A DNA stretch of 64,000 nucleotides. Origin: Prunella strophiata (taxonomy: Eukaryota; Chordata; Aves; Passeriformes; Prunellidae). Positions 24,343 through 36,545 of this stretch are shown here, piece after piece. The DNA is taken from the NCBI GenBank assembly GCA_036583965.1, contig JAZBQD010000031.1, positions 1,341,481 through 1,405,480 of the forward strand, read 5' to 3'. The notes below the pieces were generated by a model. That model saw only the letters and a list, made by a program, of their open reading frames with translations, made no database searches and was not told the DNA's origin. Made by a program: the position numbers and the translations under genes. Position 1 is the stretch's first letter. Every line of letters starts with the position of its first letter.

Positions 24343-25205
24343 GGCTCAGCCACCAAACTCAACAAACTCAACACACCAAACTCAGCACACCAAGCTCAGC
24401 ACACCAAACTCAACCACCAACACTCAACCAGCAAACTCAACACACCAAACTCAGCACCACCAAGCTCAACACACCAAACTCAGCACCACCAAACTCAGCA
24501 CCACCAAACTCAACCACCAACACTCAACCAGCAAACTCAACCACCAACACTCAACCAGCAAACTCAACCACCAACACTCAACAACCATTCTCAACCACCA
24601 AACTCAACACACCAACACTCAACCACCAAACTCAACACACCTACACTGAACTAGCAAATTCAGCACACCAACACTGAACCAGCAAACTCAACCACCAACA
24701 CTCAACCACCAAACTCAACACCACCAAACTCAACACCACCAACACTCAACCACCAAAGTCAACCACCAATACTCAACCACCAAACTCAACACACCAACAC
24801 TCAACCACCAAACTCAACCACCAAACTCAACCAGCAACACTCAACCAGCAAACTCAACACACGAAACTCAGCACCACCAAACTCAACACACCAAACTCAA
24901 CACACCAACATTCAACCACCAAAATCAGCACCACCAAACTCAGCACCACCAAACTCAACCACCAACACTCAACACACCAAACTCAACACACCAAACTCAA
25001 CCACACCAAACTCAACACACCAAACTCAGCACCACCAAACTTGACACCGCCAAACTCAACACACCAAACTCAACCACCAAACTCAACCACCAAACTCAAC
25101 CACACCAAACTCAGCACCACCAAACTCAACCACCAACACTCAACCACCAACACTCAACCACCAAACTCAACCACCAACACTCAACCACCAACACTCAACA
25201 CCAAC
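24343..25205. repeat. 14-15-bp minisatellite starting 8 bp after an FZD3 donor
   Basis: About 60 copies of units such as CACCAAACTCAAC and CACCAACACTCAACC. The first recognisable unit begins within 10-20 bp of the GTGAGC donor at 24336. The array is C- and A-rich with almost no G on the + strand. It remains open in the FZD3 reading frame for 114 codons, giving a Thr/Gln/Asn-rich translation if the intron is retained. Confidence 0.95.
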
Positions 25206-27759
25206 CCTTCCCTTCCATGGTCCTTTTTTGGCTGTGAGACCTGAAATGTGTCCTGAGAACAAAGAGAGTGTAGAAGAGTTGGGTTTGCTTGGGGGGAAAT
25301 GGATTCTTTGTGCACTCTCTCTCTGGGAGGGATGCCGGTGGTGGATTGGTGGATTTGGAGCAGTGGAATCACTTGGAATGTGAGCCATGGGCTGATTCCA
25401 GAGACCTTTTGGGCTCTTTGGACTCAGAGAAGATGTTGAGAGTGGAGTTTTCCCTCCTTTGGCTGGGGTTGTGTCTGTCACAGGCACAAGTGCTGCTCAT
25501 ACAAAGGTGTTGTGTCCTTGGGGATGGTGCCCTTCCCTCTGGGAACCTCCCCCACCAGGTCCCAGAGCCTCAGGAGGGCCCTGTGAGTCCATCCCAATAA
25601 AATTCTCCTGCTGAAGCAGCTGAAGGTCTGGAGGGAGCAGACCTTGGGGCCACTGGGTGATAAGACCAGAAGAAGTTGAATTTTTGAGTACAGGGGTGAT
25701 TTTGAGCAGCCCCAGGCAGGAGGGGCTGTGGCTGCCCTTTGGGCCTGGCCTGGTTGGGCTGAGCAGCTTGGGGGGGTCTCAGGGAGGGTTTCTGGGCTGG
25801 GTGGGTGGGGAGAGGCTTCCTCAGAGTGGGAGGAAATTCCTGCAGGTGGTGTGGAAGCTGAGCTGGGTGCCAGGGCAGAGTTACTCATTGAGTTCCTCAC
25901 TCAGATCTCTGCTGTTCCTATTTAAAATGTGGTTGCCATACTCAAATTATTGGGATAATTCCTTAGGCCGGGTATTTTTGGGAAATCAGGAGTTCCCATC
26001 AGCTGCTGGGTGATTTTCCCTGGAATTTCTGGGCTCTGTGGCACCTACAGAGGATGTAAAGATTTTATTTTAAACCACCCTCAAGACCAGGGCTTGATGA
26101 GTTTATGAAGTTTTGCTGGTGAGGAATTCTGGTGTTTGAGCTGAGTTCTCCTCAGGCTGCCCTTTGCAGTCCTTGTTCATCTCTAGCAGTTTTGGGGCTT
26201 TGGTGGCCTGGAGGTTTTGTCCTCATTTTGTGCTGGGAACATCTGTATAAAATCTGACTTCTGAAGAAAACCAGAGTTTGCAGCTCAGCAGCTTTTGGGT
26301 TTTTTTTTTTTTTTTTTCAAGAAACTGAGATTTATCTGCTGGGTTTAATTGAGTTATCACAGGAACAGAAGCCTCTAAGAGCCCTAAGATCAAACTCTCC
26401 ACTGGTTTATTCAGATGCAGTTGAAAAGAAAGTATTTGAGGGATTAATTGCCTGCTTTTGGGCCAGAATGGCAGATTGTTTCTGGAATGACATTCCTTAG
26501 ATATTTCCTGCAAATTATTTTAAAGGAATTTCATTTCCAGAGGGTTTTACAGCAAACCTCTGTTTTACAGCTGCACGCAGAGGGATTTTTAAAAATTAAC
26601 ATTTTGGCTCTGAAGCAGTTAAAACACCAGCTGAGTCATCAAAGCTCACTTTTTAATGCAATAAAATATCACTTAAAGGTCTGGCTTAGGCTTGATAATA
26701 ATCCTTTTATTACCTTTTAACCCTTTCTGTTTTGAGGGGTTTTTTTTAGGTTTTATTAGGGTGGGACTCTTCCCTCCCATCCAGTGTGGGATCATTTTTA
26801 TGGCAGGAAATCTCTGGCTGTGGGTGTGTGCAGTTCCATTGGTCTGATTGAGTCTTCACTGCTGCAGGTTTTAATCTGATGCTTAAAAAACAGAGAGAAA
26901 AAAAAATAAATAAAAATAAAAGTGGCTTTTTCTTGATTAATTTCCGACACCCACCGCGTGCCGATCGGAATTTTTATTTATATATTTAAATAATTGAAAT
27001 TTAAGGATCTATAAAATCACGAGCAAAATTTTGAGCAAAAAAAAATCTTGTTTTTAAACCTGGAAACTGAGGGCTGGAATGATGCAAACGTGTAGGAAAA
27101 AGCCCCTGAGGTCCCTGGCAAGCCGTTGCTGTAATGGCCCAGCGGGAGTCAAAAGAACAATAATGGTTTCATTCACATCAAATTGGGTTGAAGGACCTGC
27201 AGCCCCCAGGGAGTATTACAGGCCTTGTTGGTTCTCCTTTTAACCCCTCCTTTTAGATTTTTTTTTCCCCTCAAATTAAACCCACTTCCCACATGAAAAA
27301 ATCCAGATTTATAACTGAACCAGATTCCCAAAGCTGTGGGGAAAAAATTGATTTTATCCTTAGCTCATGGTAGTGGAATATATCCTTAAATGAGGGAGAA
27401 ATATATCCTTAAATTAGGGAGTTTTGTGGGGAATATCCCTCACTGGTGAAATAAGAGCTTATTTTTATGAAGTTTTAATGTTATTTAATTAACTTCCAAC
27501 CTTTCTGAGAGCAGAAACCATCCTAAAGGGAGAGTGGAGTCAATCCCCCAGTGGATAAAAGGGTTTTGTGGTGGTCTGGGGGCTTTTCCCAGCACCAGCA
27601 AATCTGAGGTTAAAAATCCACTGGGGCATGAGCTCATCTGTGCCATGGGAGATGATGGCACAGGAGCTGCTTCTGGAAAATTCCCTGGGAGGGGGTGGGA
27701 GCTGCAGCTGCTCCTGGGGTCAGCCCTGGGGATCCAGAACCAGGCTGGGGCTCAGATAA
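25206..27759. other. FZD3 intron between two arrays
   Basis: No exon seen. A T-run lies at 26299-26317. The segment at about 26940-27240 lacks recognisable repeats and includes 'aatggcccagcgggagtcaa', 'aagaacaataatggtttcat' and 'tcacatcaaattggg', which look like conserved non-coding DNA to me. I cannot test that here. Confidence 0.4.
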
Positions 27760-30700
27760 AAACCAGAAACTGGGGTTGTTTGGCTGCCCAAAATCAGAAA
27801 GGTTCCCAAAATCAGAAATATTACCAAAATTAAAAATATTATCAAAATTAGAAATATTCCCAAAATTAGAAATATTCCCAAGTGGTGAGATAAGAACCAG
27901 AAACTGGGATTGTTTGGCTGCCTGGAATCAGAAATGTTCCCAAAATTAGAAATATTCCCAAAATTAGAAATATTCCCAAGTGATGAGATAAGAACCAGAA
28001 ACTGGGATTGTTTGGCTGCCTGGAAATCAGAAATGTTTCCAAAATTAGAAATATTCCCAAAATTAGAAATATTCCCAAGTGGAGAGAGTTTGGTCAGATG
28101 AGAACCAGAAACTGGGATTGTTTGGCTGCCTGGAATCAGAAATGTTCACAAAATGAGAAATATTATCAAAATTAGAAATATTCCCAAGTGGTGAGATAAG
28201 AACCAGAAACTGGGGTTGTTTGACTGCCTGGAATCAGAAAATGTTCCCAAAATTAGAAATATTCCCAAAATTAGAAATATTCCCAAAATTAGAAATATTC
28301 CCAAAATTAGAAATATTCCCAAAATTAGAAATATTCCCAAAATTAGAAATATTCCCAAGTGGGGAGTTTGGTCAGATAAAAACCAGAAACTGGGATTGTT
28401 TGGCTGCCTGGAATCAGAAATGTTCCCAAAATTAGAAATATTCCCAAAATTAGAAATATTCCCAAAATTAGAAATATTCCCAAAATTAGAAATATTCCCA
28501 AAATTAGAAATATTCCCAAAATTAGAAATATTCCCAAGTGGGGAGTTTGGTCAGATAAAAACCAGAAACTGGGATTGTTTGGCTGCCTGGAATCAGAAAT
28601 GTTCCCAAAATTAGAAATATTCCCAAGTGGGGAGTTTGGTCAGATAAGAACCAGAAACTGGGATTGTTTGGCTGCCTGGAATCAGAAATGTTCCCAAAAT
28701 TAGAAATATTCCCAAGTGGGGAGTTTGGTCAGATAAAAACCAGAAACTGGGATTGTTTGGCTGCCTGGAATCAGAAATGTTCCCAAAATTAGAAATATTC
28801 CCAAGTGGGGAGTTTGGTCAGATAAAAACCAGAAACTGGGATTGTTTGGCTGCCTGGAATCAGAAATGTTCCCAAAATTAGAAATATTCCCAAAATTAGA
28901 AATATTCCCAAAATTAGAAATATTCCCAAAATTAGAAATATTCCCAAAATTAGAAATATTCCCAAAATTAGAAATATTCCCAAAATTAGAAATATTCCCA
29001 AGTGGGGAGTTTGGTCAGATAAAAACCAGAAACTGGGATTGTTTGGCTGCCTGGAATCAGAAATGTTCCCAAAATTAGAAATATTCCCAAAATTAGAAAT
29101 ATTCCCAAAATTAGAAATATTCCCAAAATTAGAAATATTCCCAAAATTAGAAATATTCCCAAAATTAGAAATATTCCCAAAATTAGAAATATTCCCAAAA
29201 TTAGAAATATTCCCAAAATTAGAAATATTCCCAAAATTAGAAATATTCCCAAAATTAGAAATATTCCCAAGTGGGGAGTTTGGTCAGATAAAAACCAGAA
29301 ACTGGGATTGTTTGGCTGCCTGGAATCAGAAATGTTCCCAAAATTAGAAATATTCCCAAGTGGGGAGTTTGGTCAGATAAAAACCAGAAACTGGGATTGT
29401 TTGGCTGCCTGGAATCAGAAATGTTCCCAAAATTAGAAATATTCCCAAAATTAGAAATATTCCCAAAATTAGAAATATTCCCAAGTGGGGAGTTTGGTCA
29501 GATAAAAACCAGAAACTGGGATTGTTTGGCTGCCTGGAAATCAGAAATGTTCCCAAAATTAGAAATATTCCCAAAATTAGAAATATTCCCAAGTGGGGAG
29601 TTTGGTCAGATAAAAACCAGAAACTGGGATTGTTTGGCTGCCTGGAATCAGAAATGTTCCCAAAATTAGAAATATTCCCAAAATTAGAAATATTCCCAAA
29701 ATTAGAAATATTCCCAAAATTAGAAATATTCCCAAGTGGGGAGTTTGGTCAGATAAGAACCAGAAACTGGGATTGTTTGGCTGCCTGGAATCAGAAATGT
29801 TCCCAAAATTAGAAATATCCCAAAATTAGAAATATTCCCAAGTGGTGAGATAAAAACCAGAAACTGGGGTTGGTTGGCTGCCTGGAATCAGAAATGTTCC
29901 CAAAATTAGAAATATTCACAAAATTAGAAGTATTATCAAAATTAGAAATATTCCCAAAATTAGAATTATTCCCAAGTGGAGAGATAAAAACCAGAAACTG
30001 GGGTTGGTTGGCTGCCTGGAATCAGAAATGTTCCCAAAATTAGAAATATTACCAAAATTAAAAATATTATCAAAATTAGAAATATTCCCAAAATTAGAAA
30101 TATTCCCAAAATTAGAAATATTATCAAAATGAGAAATATTCCCAAGTGGTGAGATAAAAACCAGAAACTGGGATTGTTTGGCTGCCTGGAATCAGAAATG
30201 TTCCTAAAATGAGAAATATTATCAAAATGAGAAATATTATCAAAATTAGAAATATTCCCAAAATTAGAAATATTCCCAAGTGGTGAGATAAAAACCAGAA
30301 ACTGGGATTGTTTGGCTGCCTGGAAATCAGAAATGTTTCCAAAATTAGAAATATTCCCAAAAATAGAAATATTCCCAAGTGGGGAGTTTGGTCAGATAAG
30401 AACCAGAAACTGGGATTGTTTGGCTGCCCGGAATCAGAAATGTTCCCAAAATCAGAAATATTATCAAAATTAGAAATGTTCCCAAAATTAGAAATATTCT
30501 CAAAATTAGAAATGTTCCCAAAATTAGAAATATTCTCAAAATTAGAAATATTCCCAAGTGGTGAGATAAGAACCAGAAACTGGGTTTGTTTGGCTGCCTG
30601 GAATCAGAAATGTTCCCAAAATCAGAAATATTATCAAAATGAGAAATATTCCCAAAATTAGAAATATTCCAAAGTGGTCAGATAAAAACCAGAAACTGGG

Positions 30701-33700
30701 ATTGTTTGGCTGCCTGAAATCAGAAATATTCCCAAAATGAGAAATATTCCCAAGCAGAGAGTTTGTTGAGATAAGAACCAGAAACTGTGTTAGTTTGGCT
30801 GCCTAAAATCAGAAATGTTCCCAAAATTATAAATATTCCCAAAATAGAAATATTCCCAAGCAGAGAGAGTTTGGTCAGATAAAAACCAGAAACTGGGATT
30901 GTTTGGCTGCCTGAATCAGAAATATTCCCAAAATTAGAAATATTCCCAAAATTAGAAATATTCCCAAGTGGGGAGTTTGGTCAGATAAGAACCAGAAACT
31001 GGGGTTGGTTGGCTGCCTGGAATCAGAAATGTTCCCAAAATTAGAAATATTCCCAAAATTAGAAATATTCCCAAGTGGGGAGTTTGGTCAGATAAGAACC
31101 AGAAACTGGGATTGTTTGGCTGCCTGGAAATCAGAAATGTTTCCAAAATTAGAAATATTCCCAAAATTAGAAATATTCCCAAGTGGGGAGTTTGGTCAGA
31201 TAAGAACCAGAAACTGGGTTTGTTTGGCTGCCTGGAATCAGAAATGTTCCCAAAATTAGAAATATTCTCAAAATTAGAAATATTATCAAAATTAGAAATA
31301 TTCCCAAAATTAGAAATATTCCCAAGTGGTGAGATAAAAACCAGAAACTGGGATTGTTTGGCTGCCTGGAATCAGAAATATTCCCAAAATGAGAAATATT
31401 CCCAAAATTAGAAATATTCCCAAAATTAGAAATATTCCCAAGCAGAGAGAGTTTGGTCAGATAAAAACCAGAAACTGGGATTGTTTGGCTGCCTGGAATC
31501 AGAAATGTTCCCAAAATTAGAAATATTTCAAAATTAGAAATATTCCCAAGTGGGGAGTTTGGTCAGATAAGAACCAGAAACTGGGTTTGTTTGGCTGCCT
31601 GGAATCAGAAATGTTCCCAAAATTAGAATATTCCCAAAATTAGAAATATTATCAAAATGAGAAATATTCCCAAAATTAGAATATTCCCAAGTGGGGAGTT
31701 TGGTCAGATAAAAACCAGAAACTGGGATTGTTTGGCTGCCTGAAATCAGAAATATTCCCAAAATGAGAAATATTCCCAAGCAGAGAGTTTGTTGAGATAA
31801 GAACCAGAAACTGTGTTAGTTTGGCTGCCTAAAATCAGAAATGTTCCCAAAATTATAAATATTCACAAAATGAGAAATATTCCCAGGTGCAGAGAGTTTG
31901 GTCAGATAAAAACCAGAAACTGGGATTGTTTGGCTGCCTGGAAATCAGAAATGTTTCCAAAATTAGAAATATTCCCAAAATTAGAAATATTCCCAAGTGG
32001 GGAGTTTGGTCAGATAAGAACCAGAAACTGGGGTTGGTTGGCTGCCTGGAATCAGAAATGTTCCCAAAATTAGAAATATTCCCAAAATTAGAAATATTCC
32101 CAAGTGGGGAGTTTGGTCAGATAAGAACCAGAAACTGGGATTGTTTGGCTGCCTGAATCAGAAATATTCCCAAAATTAGAAATATTCCCAAAATAGAAAT
32201 ATTCCCAAGTGGGGAGTTGGTCAGATAAGAACCAGAAACTGGGGTTGGTTGGCTGCCTGGAATCAGAAATGTTCCCAAAATTAGAATATTCCCAAAATTA
32301 GAAATATTATCAAAATTAGAATATTCCCAAAATTAGAATATTCCCAAGTGGTGAGATAAAAACCAGAAACTGGGATTGTTTGGCTGCCCAGAAATCAAAC
32401 AGAAATATTCCCAAAATTAGAAATATTCCCAAAATTAGAAATATTCCCAAGCAGAGAGAGTTTGGTCAGATAAAAACCAGAAACTGGGATTGTTTGGCTG
32501 CCTGGAATCAGAAATGTTCCCAAAATTAGAAATATTCTCAAAATTAGAAATATTCCCAAATTAGAAATATTCCCAAGTGGTGAGATGAAAACCAGAAACT
32601 GGGATTGTTTGGCTGCCCAAAATCAGAAATGTTCCCAAAATTAGAAATATTCACAAAATTAAAAATATTATCAAAATTAGAAATATTCCCAAAATTAGAA
32701 ATATTCCCAAGTGGAGAGATAAGAACCAGAAACTGGGGTTGTTTGGCTGCCTGAAATCAGAAATGTTCCCAAAATTAGAAATATTCCCAAAAATAGAAAT
32801 ATTCCCAAGTGGAGAGAGTTTGGTGAGATAAAAACCAGAAACTGTGTTAGTTTGGCTGCCTAAAATCAGAAACGTTCCCAAAATTATAAATATTCCCAAA
32901 ATGAGAAATATTCCCAGGTGCAGAGAGTTTGGTCAGATAAGAACCAGAAACTGGGATTGTTTGGCTGCCTGAAATCAGAAATATTGCCAAAATTAGAAAT
33001 ATTCCCAAAATTAGAAACGTTCCCAAAAATAGAAATATTCCCAAGTGGGGAGTTTGCTGAGATAAGAACCAGAAACTGGGGTTGTTTGGCTGCCTGGAAT
33101 CAGAAATATTCCCAACATTAGAAATATTCCCAAAAATAGAAATATTCCCAAGTGGGGAGTTTGGTCAGATAAAAGCCAGAAACTGGAATTATTTGGCTGC
33201 CCAAAATCAGAAATGTTCCCAAAATGAGAAATATTCCCAAGCAGAGAGAATTTGGTCAGATAAAAACCAGAAACTGGGTTATTTGGCTGCCTGGAATCAG
33301 AAATATTCCCAAAATTGGAAATATTCCCAAAATTAGAAATATTCCCAAGTGGTGAGATAAGAACCAGAAACTGGGATTGTTTGGCTGCCTGGAATCAGAA
33401 ATATTCCCAAAATTAGAAATATTCCCAAAATTAGAAATATTCCCAAGCAGAGAGAGTTTGGTCAGATAAGAACCAGAAACTGGGATTGTTTGGCTGCCTG
33501 GAATCAGAAATATTCCCAAAATTAGAAATATTCCCAAAATTAGAAATATTCCCAAAATTAGAAATATTCCCAAAATTAGAAATATTCCCAAGTGGTGAGA
33601 TAAGAACCAGAAACTGGGATTGTTTGGCTGCCTGGAATCAGAAATATTCCCAAAATTAGAAATATTATCAAAATTAGAAATATTCCCAAAAATAGAAATA

Positions 33701-34035
33701 TTCCCAAAATTAGAAATATTCCCAAAATTAGAAATATTCCCAAAATTAGAAATATTCCCAAAATTAGAAATATTCCCAAAATTAGAAATATTCCCAAGCA
33801 GAGAGAGTTTGGTCAGATAAGAACCAGAAACTGGGATTGTTTGGCTGCCTGGAATCAGAAATATTCCCAAAATTAGAAATATTCCAAAATTAGAAATATT
33901 CCCAAGCAGAGAGTTTGTTGAGATAAGAACCAGAAACTGGGTTTGTTTGGCTGCCTGAAATCAGAAATATTCCCAAAATTAGAAATATTCCCAAGCAGAG
34001 AGAGTTTGGTCAGATAAAAACCAGAAACTGTCTTG
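27760..34035. repeat. 6.3-kb mosaic minisatellite (18-bp monomer plus ~72-bp header)
   Basis: Two modules alternate. The 18-bp monomer ATTCCCAAAATTAGAAAT occurs in runs of 1 to about 12. The header, about 60-75 bp, reads CCCAAGTGGGGAGTTTGGTC, AGATAAAAACCAGAAACTGG, GATTGTTTGGCTGCCTGGAA then TCAGAAATGTT. I counted roughly 50 headers. Header variants include 'caagcagagagagtttgg', 'caagtggtgagataa' and 'gtgttagtttggctgcctaa'. Monomer variants include 'attatcaaaattagaaat' and 'attcccaaaatgagaaat'. The longest pure monomer run is near 29060-29270. The 18-bp unit leaves FPKLEI-like frames open; they are not genes. Confidence 0.98.
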
Positions 34036-34487
34036 CCTTGGTTTGTTAATCCTGCCCCAATTTTTTCAGCTCTCCAAGTTTGTCTCTTTCCTCTCTTATT
34101 TTCATTTATTTTCAATTATTTTCAATTTCTTCCCAGATGTTGCTGGAATGGGTGGGATTTCAATTGAAACCCTGTGGGATTAATTCCATTTAAACCCTGT
34201 GGGAATTAAAGTGGGATGAAATTTTGGGCTCTGCAGAAGCACAGAAAAGGTTCCAGTCAGGTTTTAAATTATAAAATTTGTGATTTCCTTCCCATATCAC
34301 CCCAGATTAAAGGGAAAAGGGAAAAAACCCCAAATTTTGAAGTTCATTTATCTGCTGTTCCACATCCTTATGGTTTATTCCTTACAAGGAGAATGATGGG
34401 GTTTTTTTCCTCTTGGAATTACAAAAAAAAAAAATCAAAATTAGGCCACAGGGATCTGCCCAATCTGTAAAAAAAGGTCTTAAAACT
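34036..34487. other. FZD3 intron, short unique spacer
   Basis: AT-rich sequence directly after the last header of the mosaic array. A small duplication of 'ccctgtgggattaa' lies near 34170-34210. No gene. Confidence 0.5.
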
Positions 34488-34625
34488 GAGATAAAAAGTG
34501 AAATAGAGGCTAAAAAGTGAAAAGAGAAAAAGTGAAATAAAAAGTGAAATAGAGGCTAAAAAGTGAAAAGAGAAAAAGTGAAATAAAAAGTGAAATAGAG
34601 GCTAAAAAAGTGAAATAGAGACTCA
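34488..34625. repeat. A-rich ~47-bp tandem repeat, about 3 copies
   Basis: 'aagtgaaatagaggctaaaa' and 'agtgaaaagagaaaaagtga' recur three times from 34495 to 34622, the last copy partial. Confidence 0.9.
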
Positions 34626-35679
34626 GGGAAGTCTGTCCCCAAAGCTGCTTGTAATGTGCATTTCTCTCATGAAAAGCAGGAGTTCAAAAGTCAAAAAAAA
34701 AAAATTTAAAAAATCTGATTTTATGCAAAGTAAGGAAAGTTTTAGGATTGATTTATCTCAAACCCAAACCTAAATAGACTCCACAGTTTCTTCAATTCAC
34801 TGACCAGCCCTGGTTGGATCTTTGTCATCATTCCAGAAAGAAAATGAGAGAAGAGGATTTTTTGCCCATTTTTTTGAGGATTTTAATATAAATAAGCACC
34901 TAAAATGGAATTTCCTGGAATTTGGGAATCCCATGGGGAGTTTATTTCACTTTGCTGCTGATGGGGAGGAATTTTTCTGCAGGGAAAAATGAGCACAACT
35001 CTTTTAAAAATAATTTTCCCTCAGTCCTTTGAAGCAGTTCCTGTGCTTATCTCTAAATCTTCTCCATTTTCCTTCTGATCTCTTCCATAAAAAAAAAAAT
35101 TAAAACTGCCTTGGTGTTTTGAAGAACTTAATTATTCTGAGCTGTAAGATGAAGTCATAGCAAATATCATTTTTATCTGCAACAAAAATAGATAATCTCA
35201 TTAATTTCCCCATTTTTTCCCCCCTCTCCACTCTGTTTCATTCCAAGTTGAGGCCTTGCTGTGGGATAAAATTAAATTGGATTTTCTTTTTTTTTTTTTT
35301 TCACCCACTCACTCCCATCCCTGGCTGGTATTTATTTATTGAAATAAAATTTATTCCTGTTAATATTGAAATTTTAACACAAATTTTAATGCATTGTCTG
35401 ACAACATTGGAGCAATGGGTTTTAATATTAGAATTAAAATCCTGTCACCTGCTGGTAATTTTAGAATTAAATTCTAAATGCTGAAGAATTCAGCACTTTG
35501 CTCATGCTCCCATTTTCACAAATGCACTTTTTGAGCTGATAACTGGTTATTTTTTTTTTATTTTACTGTACATTTTCAAGATCCTTTGAGATGTGGCTTC
35601 CCTGCCCATGGCAGGGGTGGAATGGGATGAATGGAATGGAATTTCAGGATGGAATTTCTCACTTTTTTGGAAAAAAAAA
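34626..35679. other. FZD3 intron, AT-rich
   Basis: No gene, element or array recognised. Several A and T homopolymer runs. Confidence 0.5.
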
Positions 35680-36545
35680 TTCAATTTTTCCCATTTTTTC
35701 CATTTTTTTCCATTCCCCCCCATTTTCTCCACTCCTCAGGGATGAAATTGTGCTGAAACAAAAGAAACACCAAGAAAAGCTGCAAAAATCAATTCCGTGA
35801 CATGCGAACCCATGGCTTTGCAGTGCTGCTCGAGTCACAATGCAATTTCTCCATGTTTTTGGCACACAAAATTCAATTTTTTCCCCATTTTTTCAATTTT
35901 TTTTCCATTTTCTCCACTCCTCAGGGATGAAATTGTGCTGAAACAAAAAAAAAACCACCAAGAAAAGCTGCAAAAATCAATCCTTGACTCACAGACCCTG
36001 TGAGTGTTGCAGTTGTCACAATTCCATTGTCACAATGGAATTTCTCTGTTTTTTGGACAAAAATTCCATTTTTTCCCATTTTTTTCCATTTCCCCCCATT
36101 TTCTCCACTCCTCAAGGATGAAATTGTGCTGAAACAAAAGAAACACCAAGAAAAGCTGCAAGAATCAATCCTTGACTCACAGACCCTGTGGCTCTGCAGT
36201 GCTGCTCGAGTCAGGATGGAATTTCTCTCTTTCTTTTCTCCAGTTTTTTTGGACAAAAATTCCATTTTTTCCCATTTTTTTCCCATTTTTTTCCCATTTT
36301 TTTCCCATTTTTTTTCCGTTCCCCCCCCATTTTCTCCACTCCTCAGGGATGAAATTGTGCTGAAACAAAAGAAACACCAAGAAAAGCTGCAAGAATCAAT
36401 CCTTGACCTGCAGACCCCGTGGCTTTGCAGTGCTGCTCGAGTCACAATGGAATTTCTCTGTTTTTTAGACAAAAATTCAAATTTTTCCCATTTTTTTCCC
36501 ATTTTTTTTCCGTTCCCCCCCATTTTCTCCCCTCCTCAGGGGTGT
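35680..36545. repeat. Tandem array of ~190-230-bp units
   Basis: 'gatgaaattgtgctgaaaca' recurs at about 35741, 35926, 36117 and 36348, with a degenerate final start near 36537. Each unit continues with 'aaagaaacaccaagaaaagc', 'tgcaaaaatcaatccttgac', 'gcagtgctgctcgagtca', 'atggaatttctctgtttttt' and a long T/C-rich stretch 'ttcccatttttttcc'. The pyrimidine stretch followed by CTCCACTCCTCAG resembles a splice acceptor repeated in each unit. Confidence 0.93.

Noticed and set aside
23079..24374. 431-codon antisense ORF over the main FZD3 exon
   Set aside because: A shadow of the GC-rich FZD3 exon on the opposite strand, Asp/Glu/His-rich and without recognisable homology; the sense frame is clearly Frizzled.
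27760..34035. FPKLEI-like or GIFLIL-like repetitive ORFs, possibly a structural or solenoid protein
   Set aside because: The 18-bp unit is a multiple of three, so frames stay open on both strands; frames break at headers, and the intron context argues against coding.
27760..34035. CRISPR-like regular repeats
   Set aside because: Units are directly adjacent or differ by header insertion, without unique spacers, and the DNA is vertebrate nuclear.
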